Source: Streptomyces sp. Je 1-79 (GTDB lineage Bacteria; Actinomycetota; Actinomycetes; Streptomycetales; Streptomycetaceae). From it: 64,000 nucleotides of DNA. Below the pieces are notes generated by a model. That model saw nothing but the letters and a program-made list of their open reading frames with translations, made no database searches and was not told the DNA's origin. A program made the translations under genes and the position numbers. Positions 41,473 through 51,602 of this stretch are shown here, in pieces. Position 1 is the stretch's first letter, and the number at the start of each line of letters is the position of its first letter. The stretch spans positions 178,852-242,851 of the forward strand of contig NZ_JAMGSL010000008.1 of NCBI RefSeq assembly GCF_025195125.1, written 5' to 3'.

Positions 41473-42705
41473 GTGCGACACCGTTCCTTGCTCATCCTCA
41501 CCACCGTGATCACCACGGGAGCACTCACCCTCACCGCCTGCGGTTCGCGCGACGACAAGGGCGGAAGCGACAACTCCAGCGGCGGCACCACCGTCGTCAT
41601 CGGTGTCGACGCGCCGCTCACGGGTTCGCTCTCCGCACTGGGTCAGGGCATCAAGAACTCCGTGGACCTGGCGGTCCAGACCGCCAACAAGAACAAGGAA
41701 GTCCCGGGCGTCACCTTCAAGATCGAGGCCCTCGACGACCAGGCCGTCCCGGCCACCGGCAAGGCCAACGCCACCAAGCTCGTCGGCATCAAGGACGTCC
41801 TCGGCGTCGTCGGCCCGCTGAACTCCGGCGTCTCCCAGTCGATGCAGGCCGACTTCGACAAGGCGAACCTCACCCAGGTCTCCCCGGCCAACACCAACCC
41901 GTCGCTCTCCCAGGGCGACAACTGGGGCAAGGGCGAGTTCAAGCGCCCCTTCAAGACCTACTTCCGTACCGCCACCACGGACGTCGTCCAGGGCAAGTTC
42001 GCCGCGAACTACCTCTTCAAGGACGCCGGCAAGAAGAAGGTCTTCGTCGTCAACGACAAGCAGACCTACGGCGCCGGTCTCGCCGCGATCTTCTCCGACG
42101 AGTTCAAGCGCCTCGGCGGCACCGTCGTCGGCACCGACTCCGTGACGGTCAAGGAGACGGACTTCTCCTCCACCGCCAACAAGATCAAGGCCTCGGGCGC
42201 CGACTCCGTCTACTTCGGCGGCCAGTACCCCGAGGGCGGTCTGCTCTCGGACCAGGTCAAGAAGGCCGGCGCCAAGATCCCCACCATGGGTGGCGACGGC
42301 ATCTACGACCCGCAGTTCATCAAGGCCTCCGGCGAGGCCAACGACGGTGACCTGGCCACCTCGGTCGGCTACCCCGTCGAGAAGCTCCCGACCGCCAAGA
42401 AGTTCATCGCGGACTACCAGGCGGCCGGCTACAAGGACCCGTACGCGGCCTACGGCGGTTACTCCTACGACGCCGCCTGGTCCATCATCCAGGCCGTCAA
42501 GGCCGTCGTCGCCGCCAACAACGGCAAGCTCCCCGACGACGCCCGCGCCAAGGTCACCGAGGCCATGTCCAAGGTCTCCTTCGAGGGTGTGACCGGCAAG
42601 GTCTCCTTCGACGAGTACGGCGACACCACGAACAAGCAGCTCACCGTCTACCAGGTCAAGTCCGGCGCCTGGACCGACGTGAAGTCCGCGACCTTCGAGG
42701 ACTGA
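41473..42705 (+). CDS. livK: branched-chain amino-acid ABC transporter, substrate-binding lipoprotein
   Basis: 410-residue lipid-anchored binding protein. Lipobox LTAC after an 18-residue hydrophobic core, then a Ser/Gly/Asp linker. The Leu/Ile/Val-binding fold is clear from VVIGVDAPLTGSLSALGQGIKNSVDLAV, GVVGPLNSGVSQSMQADFDKANL, YFRTATTDVVQGKFAANYLF, VFVVNDKQTYGAGLAAIFSDEF, and AYGGYSYDAAWSIIQAVKAV. It captures branched-chain or related amino acids outside the membrane and delivers them to LivHM. Codon bias is high, as for an abundant protein. Start GTG 41473. It is followed by an intercistronic hairpin, then livH. Confidence 0.96.
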   Translation: MRHRSLLILTTVITTGALTLTACGSRDDKGGSDNSSGGTTVVIGVDAPLTGSLSALGQGIKNSVDLAVQTANKNKEVPGVTFKIEALDDQAVPATGKANATKLVGIKDVLGVVGPLNSGVSQSMQADFDKANLTQVSPANTNPSLSQGDNWGKGEFKRPFKTYFRTATTDVVQGKFAANYLFKDAGKKKVFVVNDKQTYGAGLAAIFSDEFKRLGGTVVGTDSVTVKETDFSSTANKIKASGADSVYFGGQYPEGGLLSDQVKKAGAKIPTMGGDGIYDPQFIKASGEANDGDLATSVGYPVEKLPTAKKFIADYQAAGYKDPYAAYGGYSYDAAWSIIQAVKAVVAANNGKLPDDARAKVTEAMSKVSFEGVTGKVSFDEYGDTTNKQLTVYQVKSGAWTDVKSATFED

Positions 42706-42756
42706 TCCACCGCACTGCCCCGCACACGCACACGCACACGCACCAAATGAACCAAG

Positions 42757-42789
42757 CCGCGCGAGGGCGCAAACAGCGCCCTCGCGCGG
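42757..42789 (+). terminator. intercistronic hairpin between livK and livH
   Basis: Perfect 14-base arms (CCGCGCGAGGGCGC / GCGCCCTCGCGCGG) with an AAACA loop in the 118-base gap. A partial terminator or 3'-stabilising stem here would give more binding protein than permease, as in other ABC operons. A short CACACG tandem tract precedes it. Confidence 0.82.
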
Positions 42790-42823
42790 TGTCATATCCG
42801 ACACGCTCATCGGAGGCCCTGCG

Positions 42824-43756
42824 GTGAACGAACTGCCGCAACAGCTGGCCGACGGCCTTGCCCTGGGGGCCCTTTACGGCCTCATCGCCATCGGTTACAC
42901 GATGGTCTACGGCATCGTCCAGCTCATCAACTTCGCCCACGGCGAGATCTTCATGATCGGGGGCTTCGGCGCCCTCACGGCGTACACGATCCTGCCCGAG
43001 GGCACCGCTCTCGTGATCGCGATCCCCGTGATGCTCATAGGCGGCGCGGTGGTCTCCGTGGCCGTCGCCACCGCCGCCGAACGCTTCGCCTACCGGCCCC
43101 TGCGCGGCGCACCGCGCCTCGCCCCCCTGATCACGGCGATCGGCCTGTCGATCGTGCTCCAGCAGCTCGTCTGGGGCTTCTACCCCGGCGCCAAGAGCCC
43201 GGTCAGCTTCCCCGAGTTCAAGGGCGGAAGCTTCGAGATCTTCGAGAACCTCGCGATCTCCCGCGCCGACGCCTTCGTCCTCGTCGCCGCCCCCGCGTGC
43301 ATGCTCGCCCTCGGCCTCTTCGTCTCGAAGAGCCGCAGCGGACGCGCCATGCAGGCCACGGCGCAGGACCCGGACACCGCGAAGCTGATGGGCATCAACA
43401 CCGACCGCATCATCGTGATGGCCTTCGCCATCGGCGCCGCGTTCGCCGCGGTCGCAGCGGTCGCCGAAGGCCTCGACAAGGGCCAGATCCGCTTCGAGAT
43501 GGGCTTCCTGCTCGGCCTCAAGGCCTTCACGGCCGCCGTGCTCGGAGGCATCGGCAACATCTACGGCGCCATGATCGGCGGCGTCGTCCTCGGTGTCGCC
43601 GAAACCCTCTCCATCGCCTACGTCGAGCACATCCCCGGGATGGCACAGTTCGGCGGCGGTGCCTGGAAGGACATCTGGGTCTTCTCCCTCCTCATCCTCG
43701 TGCTCTTGTTCAGACCACAAGGTCTGCTCGGACAGCGCGCCTCGGACAGGGCGTGA
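42824..43756 (+). CDS. livH: branched-chain amino-acid ABC permease LivH
   Basis: 310-residue integral membrane permease with about eight helices. LALGALYGLIAIGYTMVYGIVQLINFAHGEIFMIGG (residues 11-46) is the LivH signature. GFLLGLKAFTAAVLGGIGNIYGAMIGGVVLGVAE near 226-259 is the second conserved block, containing the EAA-like loop that contacts the ATPases. GTG 42824 has GGAGG 7 bases upstream. The stop overlaps a possible GTG start of livM, coupling the two. Confidence 0.96.
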   Translation: MNELPQQLADGLALGALYGLIAIGYTMVYGIVQLINFAHGEIFMIGGFGALTAYTILPEGTALVIAIPVMLIGGAVVSVAVATAAERFAYRPLRGAPRLAPLITAIGLSIVLQQLVWGFYPGAKSPVSFPEFKGGSFEIFENLAISRADAFVLVAAPACMLALGLFVSKSRSGRAMQATAQDPDTAKLMGINTDRIIVMAFAIGAAFAAVAAVAEGLDKGQIRFEMGFLLGLKAFTAAVLGGIGNIYGAMIGGVVLGVAETLSIAYVEHIPGMAQFGGGAWKDIWVFSLLILVLLFRPQGLLGQRASDRA

Positions 43757-43761
43757 TCGCG

Positions 43762-45527
43762 ATGACGACCGACCTCACCAAGACGCCGGAGACCACCGGC
43801 ACCCCCGTGAAGACCGACGCCCCCACGGCGCCCGGCCTCCTCCACTGGGTCATCGCCGCCGGTGGCCTCGCCACCGTCGCGAGCACCTTCCTCGCCTGGA
43901 CCTACACCACCGAGTTCCCCGGCGACCTCACCGTCACCGGCTACCCGGGCGGCCTCCAGGTCCTCACCCTCGTCGGCGGCCTCCTCCTGACGCTGTTCGC
44001 CCTCTCCGGGCTCGGCATCAAGGGGCTGCGCTGGCTGACCCCCGCCGGTTCGACCAAGGCGCTGCAGTTCCTCGCCCTCGGCGTGCTCGGCACCACCTGG
44101 TACACCGTGATCGCCATCGCGGCGCAGCTCGGCGGCATCGCGCACTGGGAGCCCGGCGCGTACGTGGCCTTCGTCGCGGTACTGATCCCGCTGGCGGCGT
44201 TCCTGCTCAAGGACGACTCCCGCAAGCCGGCGAAGCCCAAGGAGATCCCCTCCTGGGCCGAGATCCTGATCATCGTCGCCGCGTTCGCGATCGGCATGTA
44301 CGCCGTCACGTACGGCATCTCCACCGAGTACCCCGAGCTGTTCGTCGGCTACCTGCTCCTTGCGGGCTTCGGCGCCGGCGCGCTCAACAAGTCGGGGCTG
44401 ATGGGCCGGATCTCCGCCATCGCCTCCAAGAACAAGCAGGTCGCGGCCGTCGCCGCCTTCGCCGCGGCCGCCGTCTTCCCCTTCACCCAGACCACCGACA
44501 CGTTCACCGTGATCGCCGTGCAGATCCTGATCTTCGCGACGGTCGCCCTCGGTCTCAACGTCGTCGTCGGCCTGGCGGGTCTGCTCGACCTCGGATACGT
44601 CGCCTTCCTCGGCGTCGGCGCCTACACGGCCGCCCTCGTCTCCGGATCCACGGCCTCCGCGTTCGACATCCACCTCCCGTTCTGGGTCGCCATGATCATC
44701 GGCGCGATCGCCTCGCTGATCTTCGGCGTCATCATCGGCGCACCGACCCTCCGGCTCCACGGTGACTACCTCGCCATCGTGACGCTCGGCTTCGGCGAGA
44801 TCTTCCGCATCACCGTCAACAACATGGACGGCGACAACGGACCGCAGATCACCAACGGCCCCAACGGCATCCCGAACATCCCGGCGCTGAACATCTTCGG
44901 CTACGACTTCGGCGAGACCCACACCATCCTCGGCGTGGAACTCGGCTCGTACGCCAACTACTACCTGCTGATGCTGCTCGTCATGGTCTTCGTCGTCCTG
45001 GTCTTCAGCCGGGCGCAGGACTCCCGCATCGGCCGCGCCTGGGTCGCCATCCGCGAGGACGAGACCGCGGCGACCGCCATGGGCATCAACGGCTTCCGGG
45101 TCAAGCTCATCGCCTTCGCCCTCGGCGCCACCCTCGCCGGCGTCGCCGGCACCGTCCAGGCCCACTTCCAGGGCACGGTCCTCCCCGAGATGTACGTGTT
45201 CGCCGGCCCCGTCGCCCCGAACTCCGCGTTCCTTCTCGCGGCCGTCATCCTCGGCGGCATGGGCACCATCCGCGGTCCGCTCCTCGGCGCGGCACTGCTC
45301 TTCCTCATCCCCGAGAAGCTGGCCTTCCTCAAGGACCTCCAGCTCCTCGCGTTCGGCCTCGCGCTCATCCTGCTGATGCGCTTCCGCCCCGAGGGCCTCA
45401 TCCCCAACCGGCGCGCACAGCTCGAGTACCACGAGCACGACGCGGACGACGAGGGCACCGACAAGCTCGACGTACCGGACCAGCGGCCCCCCGCCGACCC
45501 GATCGTCGGAACCTCGAAGGCGGGTGC

Positions 45528-45531
<4 letters not shown>
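43762..45531 (+). CDS. livM: branched-chain amino-acid ABC permease LivM (long form)
   Basis: 589-residue permease. The conserved LivM core runs from about residue 245: ALGLNVVVGLAGLLDLGYVAFLGVGAYTAAL, LRLHGDYLAIVTLGFGEIFRI, RIGRAWVAIREDETAATAMGIN, and FLLAAVILGGMGTIRGPLLGAALLFLIPE. About 230 residues precede it, with five or more extra helices (e.g. GGLQVLTLVGGLLLTLFALSGL, EILIIVAAFAIGMYAVTYGI); E. coli LivM is shorter. The start is ATG 43762; the in-frame GTG 43753, overlapping the livH stop, is an alternative. The tail is acidic. The stop overlaps the livG GTG. Confidence 0.94.
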
Positions 45532-46639
<1,108 letters not shown>

Positions 46640-46643
<4 letters not shown>

Positions 46644-47356
46644 CCGCTCTTCTCGAGGTCGAGGACCTCAGGGTCGCCTACGGCAAGATCGAGGCCGTCA
46701 AGGGCATCTCCTTCTCCGTCGAGGCCGGGCAGGTCGTGTCCCTGATCGGCACCAACGGCGCCGGCAAGACCACCACCCTGCGCACCCTCTCGGGCCTCAT
46801 CAAGCCCGCGAGCGGAAAGATCACCTTCGACGGCCAGGTGCTCAACGGCATCCCCGCCCACAAGGTCGTCTCCCTCGGCATGGCCCACTCCCCCGAGGGC
46901 CGGCACATCTTCCCCAAGCTCACCATCGCCGAGAACCTCCAGCTCGGTGCCTTCCTCCGCAAGGACAAGGACGGCATCGAGAAGGACATCCAGCGCGCCT
47001 ACGACCTCTTCCCGATCCTGGGCGAGCGTCGCAAGCAGGCCGCCGGCACCCTCTCCGGCGGTGAGCAGCAGATGCTGGCCATGGGCCGGGCACTGATGTC
47101 CCAGCCCAAACTGCTCATGCTCGACGAGCCCTCCATGGGCCTCTCCCCGATCATGATGCAGAAGATCATGGAGACCATCGCCACGCTCAAGGCCGAAGGC
47201 ATGACCATCCTGCTCATCGAGCAGAACGCCCAGGCGGCCCTGTCCCTCGCGGACTACGGCTACGTCCTGGAGGTCGGCTCCATCAAGCTCTCCGGCACCG
47301 GCCAGGACCTCCTGGTCGACGACGAGGTCCGCAAGACCTACCTCGGCGAGGAGTAG
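46640..47356 (+). CDS. livF: branched-chain amino-acid ABC ATPase LivF
   Basis: 238-residue ATP-binding subunit. Walker A GTNGAGKTT near residue 38, LTIAENLQLGAFLRKDKDG, signature LSGGEQQMLAMGRAL, Walker B LLMLDEPSMGLSP and H-loop EQNAQAALSLADYG, the LivF pattern. Start GTG 46640 overlaps the livG stop (GTGA); GAAGGAG lies 7 bases upstream. Pairs with LivG as the ATPase heterodimer. Last gene of the operon. Confidence 0.96.
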
Positions 47357-47374
47357 GAACCCGTCCCTACGGAC

Positions 47375-47412
47375 AGAAGGCCCGCCCCACAAGGATGTGG
47401 GGCGGGCCTTCT
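47375..47412. terminator. bidirectional terminator between livF and the ANTAR regulator
   Basis: 16-base perfect arms (AGAAGGCCCGCCCCAC / GTGGGGCGGGCCTTCT) with a 6-base loop. Pyrimidine-rich CTCCTT follows on the plus strand. It lies 18 bases after livF and 19 bases after the regulator stop on the other strand, so it likely serves both. Confidence 0.93.
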
Positions 47413-47431
47413 CCTTGCCGTACGCCCGTCG

Positions 47432-48091
47432 CTACTGCTGGCCCTTGGCCGCCTTCTTCTCCTCGGCGTCCTCGATGACCGCCTCGGCGACCTGCTGCAT
47501 CGACATGCGCCGGTCCATCGACGTCTTCTGGATCCACCGGAACGCGGCGGGCTCGGTCAGCCCGTACTGCGTCTGCAGCACGCTCTTCGCCCGGTCCACC
47601 AGCTTGCGCGTCTCCAGCCGCTGCGAGAGGTCCGCGACCTCCTTCTCCAGCGCCCGCAGCTCCGCGAACCGCGACACGGCCATCTCGATGGCCGGCACGA
47701 CGTCGCTCTTGCTGAACGGCTTCACCAGATACGCCATGGCCCCGGCGTCACGCGCACGCTCGACGAGGTCGCGCTGCGAGAACGCGGTGAGCATCAGGAC
47801 GGGCGCGATGGACTCCCCGGCGATCTTCTCCGCGGCGGAGATCCCGTCCAGGACGGGCATCTTCACGTCGAGGATGACGAGGTCGGGCCGGTGCTCCCGC
47901 GCGAGTTCCACGGCCCGCGCGCCGTCGCCGGCCTCGCCGACGACCGAGTAGCCCTCTTCTTCGAGCATCTCTTTGAGGTCGAGGCGGATGAGGGCCTCGT
48001 CCTCGGCGATGACGACGCGGGTCGTCAGCGGCGGGACGTGCGACGCGTCGACATCGTCGGCGGCGGGCTGGGGCGACTCGGGGGCGGTCAC
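47432..48091 (-). CDS. pdtaR: ANTAR-domain response regulator (PdtaR/NasT-like)
   Basis: 219-residue regulator. Receiver domain about 23-140: VVIAEDEALIRLDLKEML, the phospho-acceptor Asp in LVILDVKMPVLDG, AFSQ (Thr/Ser switch) and KPFSKSDV (Lys). The C-terminal ANTAR domain (about 150-211) contains LETRKLVDRAKSVLQTQYGLTEPAAFRWIQKTSM, i.e. the paired helices that bind tandem RNA hairpins to prevent termination. It resembles M. tuberculosis PdtaR (Rv1626), whose kinase PdtaS is encoded elsewhere. Start GTG 48091, with GAGGAG 7 bases upstream. Targets unknown. Confidence 0.94.
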   Translation of the reverse strand: MTAPESPQPAADDVDASHVPPLTTRVVIAEDEALIRLDLKEMLEEEGYSVVGEAGDGARAVELAREHRPDLVILDVKMPVLDGISAAEKIAGESIAPVLMLTAFSQRDLVERARDAGAMAYLVKPFSKSDVVPAIEMAVSRFAELRALEKEVADLSQRLETRKLVDRAKSVLQTQYGLTEPAAFRWIQKTSMDRRMSMQQVAEAVIEDAEEKKAAKGQQ

Positions 48092-48189
48092 GGGGGCTCC
48101 TCGTTGCGGGGCAGGTACTGCTCCCCTGAGCCTACCTAGCTCCTGTAAGGTGGTGATCCGCAGGGCCCATCTGGCCCTACCTTTCTAAG

Positions 48190-48264
48190 GCCCCAGTACT
48201 CCAACTGGTCAGAGAGGCCGCTCTCAAACAGCGGACAGTGTGGGTTCGAATCCCACCTGGGGCA
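48190..48264 (+). tRNA. tRNA-Leu (anticodon CAA), short variable arm
   Basis: 75 bases. Acceptor GCCCCAG / CTGGGGC (7 bp) plus discriminator A; no encoded CCA. D arm CTCC-AACTGGTCAG-AGAG with G18G19; anticodon arm CCGCT-CTCAAAC-AGCGG giving anticodon CAA; variable loop ACAGT; T arm GTGGG-TTCGAAT-CCCAC. The anticodon reads TTG (Leu), but the 5-base variable loop is class I, whereas bacterial tRNA-Leu species are normally class II with a long variable arm. A TTTTCC tract follows. Confidence 0.9.
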
Positions 48265-48303
48265 CTTTTCCTTCGATTCCAAGGTTGAGCCACTCCGGCA
48301 ATC

Positions 48304-48323
48304 GTTCACTCACACCAGTGAAC
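48304..48323. promoter_or_regulatory. 7-bp inverted repeat between tRNA and HTH gene
   Basis: GTTCACT-6 bases-AGTGAAC lies 51 bases before the start of the HTH/LAGLIDADG-like gene and just 3' of the tRNA. It could be an operator for that HTH protein. A T-arm-like fragment CTTCGAATCCCC follows at about 48328-48340. Both are inference. Confidence 0.45.
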
Positions 48324-48373
48324 GTGTCTTCGAATCCCCCTCGGCCGAGCGCATCACGACGAGGCTCGTCTTC

Positions 48374-49156
48374 ATGTACGACCTCGAGACACGCAAGCGT
48401 GCCCTGGCACTCCTCGCCGACGGACGCAGCCTCAACTCCGTCAGTGGACAGACGGGCATCTCCAGAGCAGCCTTACGCTCCTGGGGCAGCCGACTCGAGC
48501 CGCTGCCCCGCACCGGCGCTCAGGCCGGACCCTGCCCGAGATGCCGTCCGCTGCCGGGCATGCCGGACGATCCGGCCGCGTACTCCTACCTGCTCGGCCT
48601 CTACCTCGGCGACGGCTGCATCAGCGACCACCCACGAGGCGGCCACTTCCTCCGCATCGCCTGCGCCGACGCCTGGCCCGGACTGATCGCTGCCTGCCGC
48701 GACGCGATCCTTGCCGTACGCCCCGAAGGAAGCGCCTGCATCCTGCCGAAGCAAGGGTGCGTCATGGTCACGAGCTACGGCCGGCACTGGACGTGCCTCT
48801 TCCCCCAGCACGGCCCCGGCAAGAAACACGAGCGGCGCATCGCCCTCGAACCCTGGCAGCAGGGCATCGTCGACACACACCCCTGGGCGTTCATCCGGGG
48901 GCTCATCCACTCCGACGGTTGCCGGATCACCAACTGGACCACCCGGCTCGTCGGCGGTGAGCGCAAGCGGTACGAGTACCCGCGGTACTTCTTCACCAAC
49001 AAGTCGGACGACATCCGGAGGCTGTTCGGCGACACCCTGCACAAGGTCGGTGTCGAGTGGACCACGACCGCCCGAGGCAGCGACCCCTACAACATCTCCG
49101 TCGCCCGCAAGGCCTCCGTCGCGCTCATGGACCTCCACGTCGGGCCGAAGCACTGA
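48374..49156 (+). CDS. HTH protein with LAGLIDADG-like endonuclease domain
   Basis: 260-residue protein. Residues 1-40 are a transposase-like helix-turn-helix (TRKRALALLADGRSLNSVSGQTGISRAALRSW). A Cys pair (GPCPRCRPLPG) follows. Then come two degenerate LAGLIDADG helices, YLLGLYLGDGCI (about 72-83) and FIRGLIHSDGCR (about 172-183), each with the acidic residue after Gly, as in homing endonucleases. The tail is LFGDTLHKVGVEWTTTARGSDPYNISVARKASVALMDL. Codon 34 is TTA (48473-48475), so translation should depend on the bldA tRNA. It sits directly after tRNA-Leu(CAA). Similar proteins beside this tRNA are recalled from other streptomycetes, so it may be a domesticated endonuclease acting as regulator. 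Confidence 0.83.
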   Translation: MYDLETRKRALALLADGRSLNSVSGQTGISRAALRSWGSRLEPLPRTGAQAGPCPRCRPLPGMPDDPAAYSYLLGLYLGDGCISDHPRGGHFLRIACADAWPGLIAACRDAILAVRPEGSACILPKQGCVMVTSYGRHWTCLFPQHGPGKKHERRIALEPWQQGIVDTHPWAFIRGLIHSDGCRITNWTTRLVGGERKRYEYPRYFFTNKSDDIRRLFGDTLHKVGVEWTTTARGSDPYNISVARKASVALMDLHVGPKH

Positions 49157-49158
49157 GC

Positions 49159-50112
49159 TCAGTGCGGCGTTCCCAGATAGGGGAAGTGCGCCAGCAGGTC
49201 CTTGTGGGGGCCGATGTGGTCCGACGTGATCTGGCCGTTGGAGATCATCGTGAGGCGGGCCGAGGTGACGTCGTCCGTCAGGGTGCGGCCGTTGGGGTAC
49301 GCGGCGGGCCTGGTGCGGTCGTAGCGGAGGATGTCCGGGAGGATCGTCCGCAGGGTCTCTTCCGCCGCTTCGGGGGTGTAGCCGCCGGTGTGGGCCAGTG
49401 CGGCCTTCCAGGGTTCGAGGTACGTCGCCCAGTCGTCGGCCGGCTCCCCCTCGTTGTAGCCGTCCTTGGCCTCCTCCGCGTTGAAGTACGCCGTGAGGGA
49501 GGGGTGGGCGCCGCGGTCGACGGACTTGAGTTCGCCGTCCACGTGGAGGCTGACGCGCGCCCAGACGCCGATCGTCGGGTTGTCGCCGAGTTCGGCGTCG
49601 GGCATTTCGAGGGCGATGCCGAAGACGTTCTTGTCGGCGCCCCAGTCGGTGCCCGTCCAGGTGAAGTCGGCGACGATGCCGTCGAGGTCGGCGAAGAAGG
49701 GGTCGCTGCGCAGGCCGGCGGAGACCTTGTAGCCGTCGGCCTGGGTCACGGAGAGTTCGCGGCCGAAGGAGACGGGGACGTCGGTGAAGAGGGGTGTGCC
49801 GGCGGCTTCGTGGACGCGGGCTTCGGCTCCGGTGGCGCGGTGGAGGGCGAGGGTCTGTTCGCCGTCGTCCGCGGGGTCGGAGAAGGTGAAGCTGTAGGCG
49901 ATGTCCGCCTGGTTGTCGCCGTCGGTGTCGACGTTGATGCGGTAGACCGCGTCGGGGTGGAACGCGGTGCCCCCGGTGGGCGCGAGGGGGTTCACGTTCA
50001 TGATGAGAACGGTGCGCCCGCCGGGAACGGTGAAGGCGAAGAGATCGGTCAGATCCAGGCGGGCGTCGTCCATCGGGGAGCGCAGATGGGGTCCGCTGAG
50101 GTGGTGTGACAT
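49159..50112 (-). CDS. DUF4331 family protein
   Basis: 317-residue beta-rich protein. Starts MSHHLSGPHLRSPMDDARLDLTDLFAF, the diagnostic opening of DUF4331. Further conserved blocks are GRTVLIMNVNPLAP, YRINVDTDGDNQADIAYSFTF and RAGLRSDPFFADLDG-like KVSAGLRSDPFFADLDG. The acidic DTDGDNQAD segment looks like a calcium-binding loop. No clear signal peptide is present in this start choice (ATG 50112 with GAAGGTG upstream). Function unknown. Convergent and nearly touching the HTH gene. Confidence 0.88.
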   Translation of the reverse strand: MSHHLSGPHLRSPMDDARLDLTDLFAFTVPGGRTVLIMNVNPLAPTGGTAFHPDAVYRINVDTDGDNQADIAYSFTFSDPADDGEQTLALHRATGAEARVHEAAGTPLFTDVPVSFGRELSVTQADGYKVSAGLRSDPFFADLDGIVADFTWTGTDWGADKNVFGIALEMPDAELGDNPTIGVWARVSLHVDGELKSVDRGAHPSLTAYFNAEEAKDGYNEGEPADDWATYLEPWKAALAHTGGYTPEAAEETLRTILPDILRYDRTRPAAYPNGRTLTDDVTSARLTMISNGQITSDHIGPHKDLLAHFPYLGTPH

Positions 50113-50165
50113 GGTGTCACCTTCGCGGTACGACCCGGGGGTCGTGTGCGACGGGGCCGCCGTGG

Positions 50166-51602
50166 TCACTCCTTCGGGCTGTCGTCCTCGCCGATGTGGT
50201 GGACATGGACGAGGTTGGTGGAGCCGGCGACGCCGGGCGGGGAGCCGGCGGTGATGACGACGATGTCGCCCTTCCGGCAGCGGCCGATGCGCAGGAGTTC
50301 CTCGTCGACCTGGGCGACCATGGCGTCGGTGGAGTCGACGTGCGGGCCGAGGAAGGTCTCGACGCCCCAGGTGAGGTTGAGCTGGGAGCGTGTGGCCGGG
50401 TCGGGGGTGAAGGCGAGCAGGGGGATGGGTGAGCGGTAGCGGGAGAGCCGTTTGACGGTGTCGCCGGACTGGGTGAAGGCGACGAGGAACTTGGCTCCGA
50501 GGAAGTCGCCGATCTCGGCGGCGGCGCGGGCGACGGCTCCGCCCTGGGTGCGGGGCTTGTTCCGTTCGGTCAGTGGGGGCAGGCCTTTGGCGAGGACGTC
50601 TTCTTCGGCGGCTTCGACGATCCGGCTCATGGTGCGGACGGTTTCGACGGGGTATTTGCCGACGCTGGTCTCGCCGGAGAGCATGACGGCGTCGGTGCCG
50701 TCGATGACGGCGTTGGCGACGTCGCTGGCTTCGGCGCGGGTGGGGCGGGAGTTGTCGATCATCGAGTCGAGCATCTGGGTGGCGACGATGACGGGTTTGG
50801 CGTTGCGCTTGGCGAGTTTGACGGCGCGCTTTTGGACGATGGGGACCTGTTCGAGGGGCATTTCGACGCCGAGGTCGCCGCGGGCGACCATGATGCCGTC
50901 GAAGGCGGCGACGATGTCGTCGATGTTGTCGACGGCCTGGGGTTTCTCGATCTTGGCGATGACCGGGAGGCGGCGGCCTTCCTCGTCCATGATGCGGTGG
51001 ACGTCCTGGATGTCGCGGCCGCTGCGGACGAAGGAGAGGGCGATGACGTCGGCTCCGGTGCGCAGTGCCCAGCGGAGGTCGTCGATGTCCTTCTCGGAGA
51101 GGGCGGGGACGGAGACGGCGACTCCGGGGAGGTTGAGGCCCTTGTGGTCGGAGACCATGCCGCCTTCGACGACGCGGGTGTGGACGCGGGGTCCGTCGAC
51201 GGAGGTGACTTCGAGGGTGACGCGGCCGTCGTCGACGAGGATGCGTTCGCCGGCGGTGACGTCGGCGGCGAGTCCGTCGTAGGTGGTGCCGCAGATGCGG
51301 CCGTCGCCTTCCATGGGTTCGACGGTGATGGTGAAGTCGTCGCCGCGTTCAAGGAGTACGGGGCCTTCGCGGAAGCGGCCGAGGCGAATCTTCGGGCCTT
51401 GAAGGTCGGCGAGGACTCCGATGCTGCGGCCGGTTTCGTCGGAGGCTTTGCGTACGTGCTGGTAGCGCTCCTCGTGTTCGGCGTAGGTGCCGTGGCTGAG
51501 GTTGAAGCGGGCGACGTCCATTCCGGCCTCGACCAGTGCCTTGATCTGGTCGTATGAGTCGGTGGCGGGCCCCAGGGTGCAAACGATTTTCGCTCGGCGC
51601 AT
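50166..51602 (-). CDS. pyk: pyruvate kinase
   Basis: 478-residue glycolytic enzyme, phosphoenolpyruvate + ADP to pyruvate + ATP. MRRAKIVCTLGPATDS start, MDVARFNLSHGTYAEH, the B domain (about 70-170), the active-site block VIAKIEKPQAVDNIDDIV (catalytic Lys) with DGIMVARGDLGVEMP, and the MLDSMIDNSRPTRAEASDVANAVIDGTDAVMLSGETSVGKYP motif. The C-terminal allosteric domain is complete to GSTNLVHVHHIGEDDSP. Streptomyces has two pyruvate kinases; which paralogue this is cannot be told by eye. An AT-richer 130-base region upstream holds CTTGT-TG-ACAAG (51676-51687), a possible operator. Confidence 0.97.
   Translation of the reverse strand: MRRAKIVCTLGPATDSYDQIKALVEAGMDVARFNLSHGTYAEHEERYQHVRKASDETGRSIGVLADLQGPKIRLGRFREGPVLLERGDDFTITVEPMEGDGRICGTTYDGLAADVTAGERILVDDGRVTLEVTSVDGPRVHTRVVEGGMVSDHKGLNLPGVAVSVPALSEKDIDDLRWALRTGADVIALSFVRSGRDIQDVHRIMDEEGRRLPVIAKIEKPQAVDNIDDIVAAFDGIMVARGDLGVEMPLEQVPIVQKRAVKLAKRNAKPVIVATQMLDSMIDNSRPTRAEASDVANAVIDGTDAVMLSGETSVGKYPVETVRTMSRIVEAAEEDVLAKGLPPLTERNKPRTQGGAVARAAAEIGDFLGAKFLVAFTQSGDTVKRLSRYRSPIPLLAFTPDPATRSQLNLTWGVETFLGPHVDSTDAMVAQVDEELLRIGRCRKGDIVVITAGSPPGVAGSTNLVHVHHIGEDDSPKE

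Noticed and set aside
48374..48500. Insertion-sequence transposase
   Set aside because: Only the HTH is transposase-like; no DDE or HUH catalytic domain, no terminal inverted repeats and no target duplication were seen.
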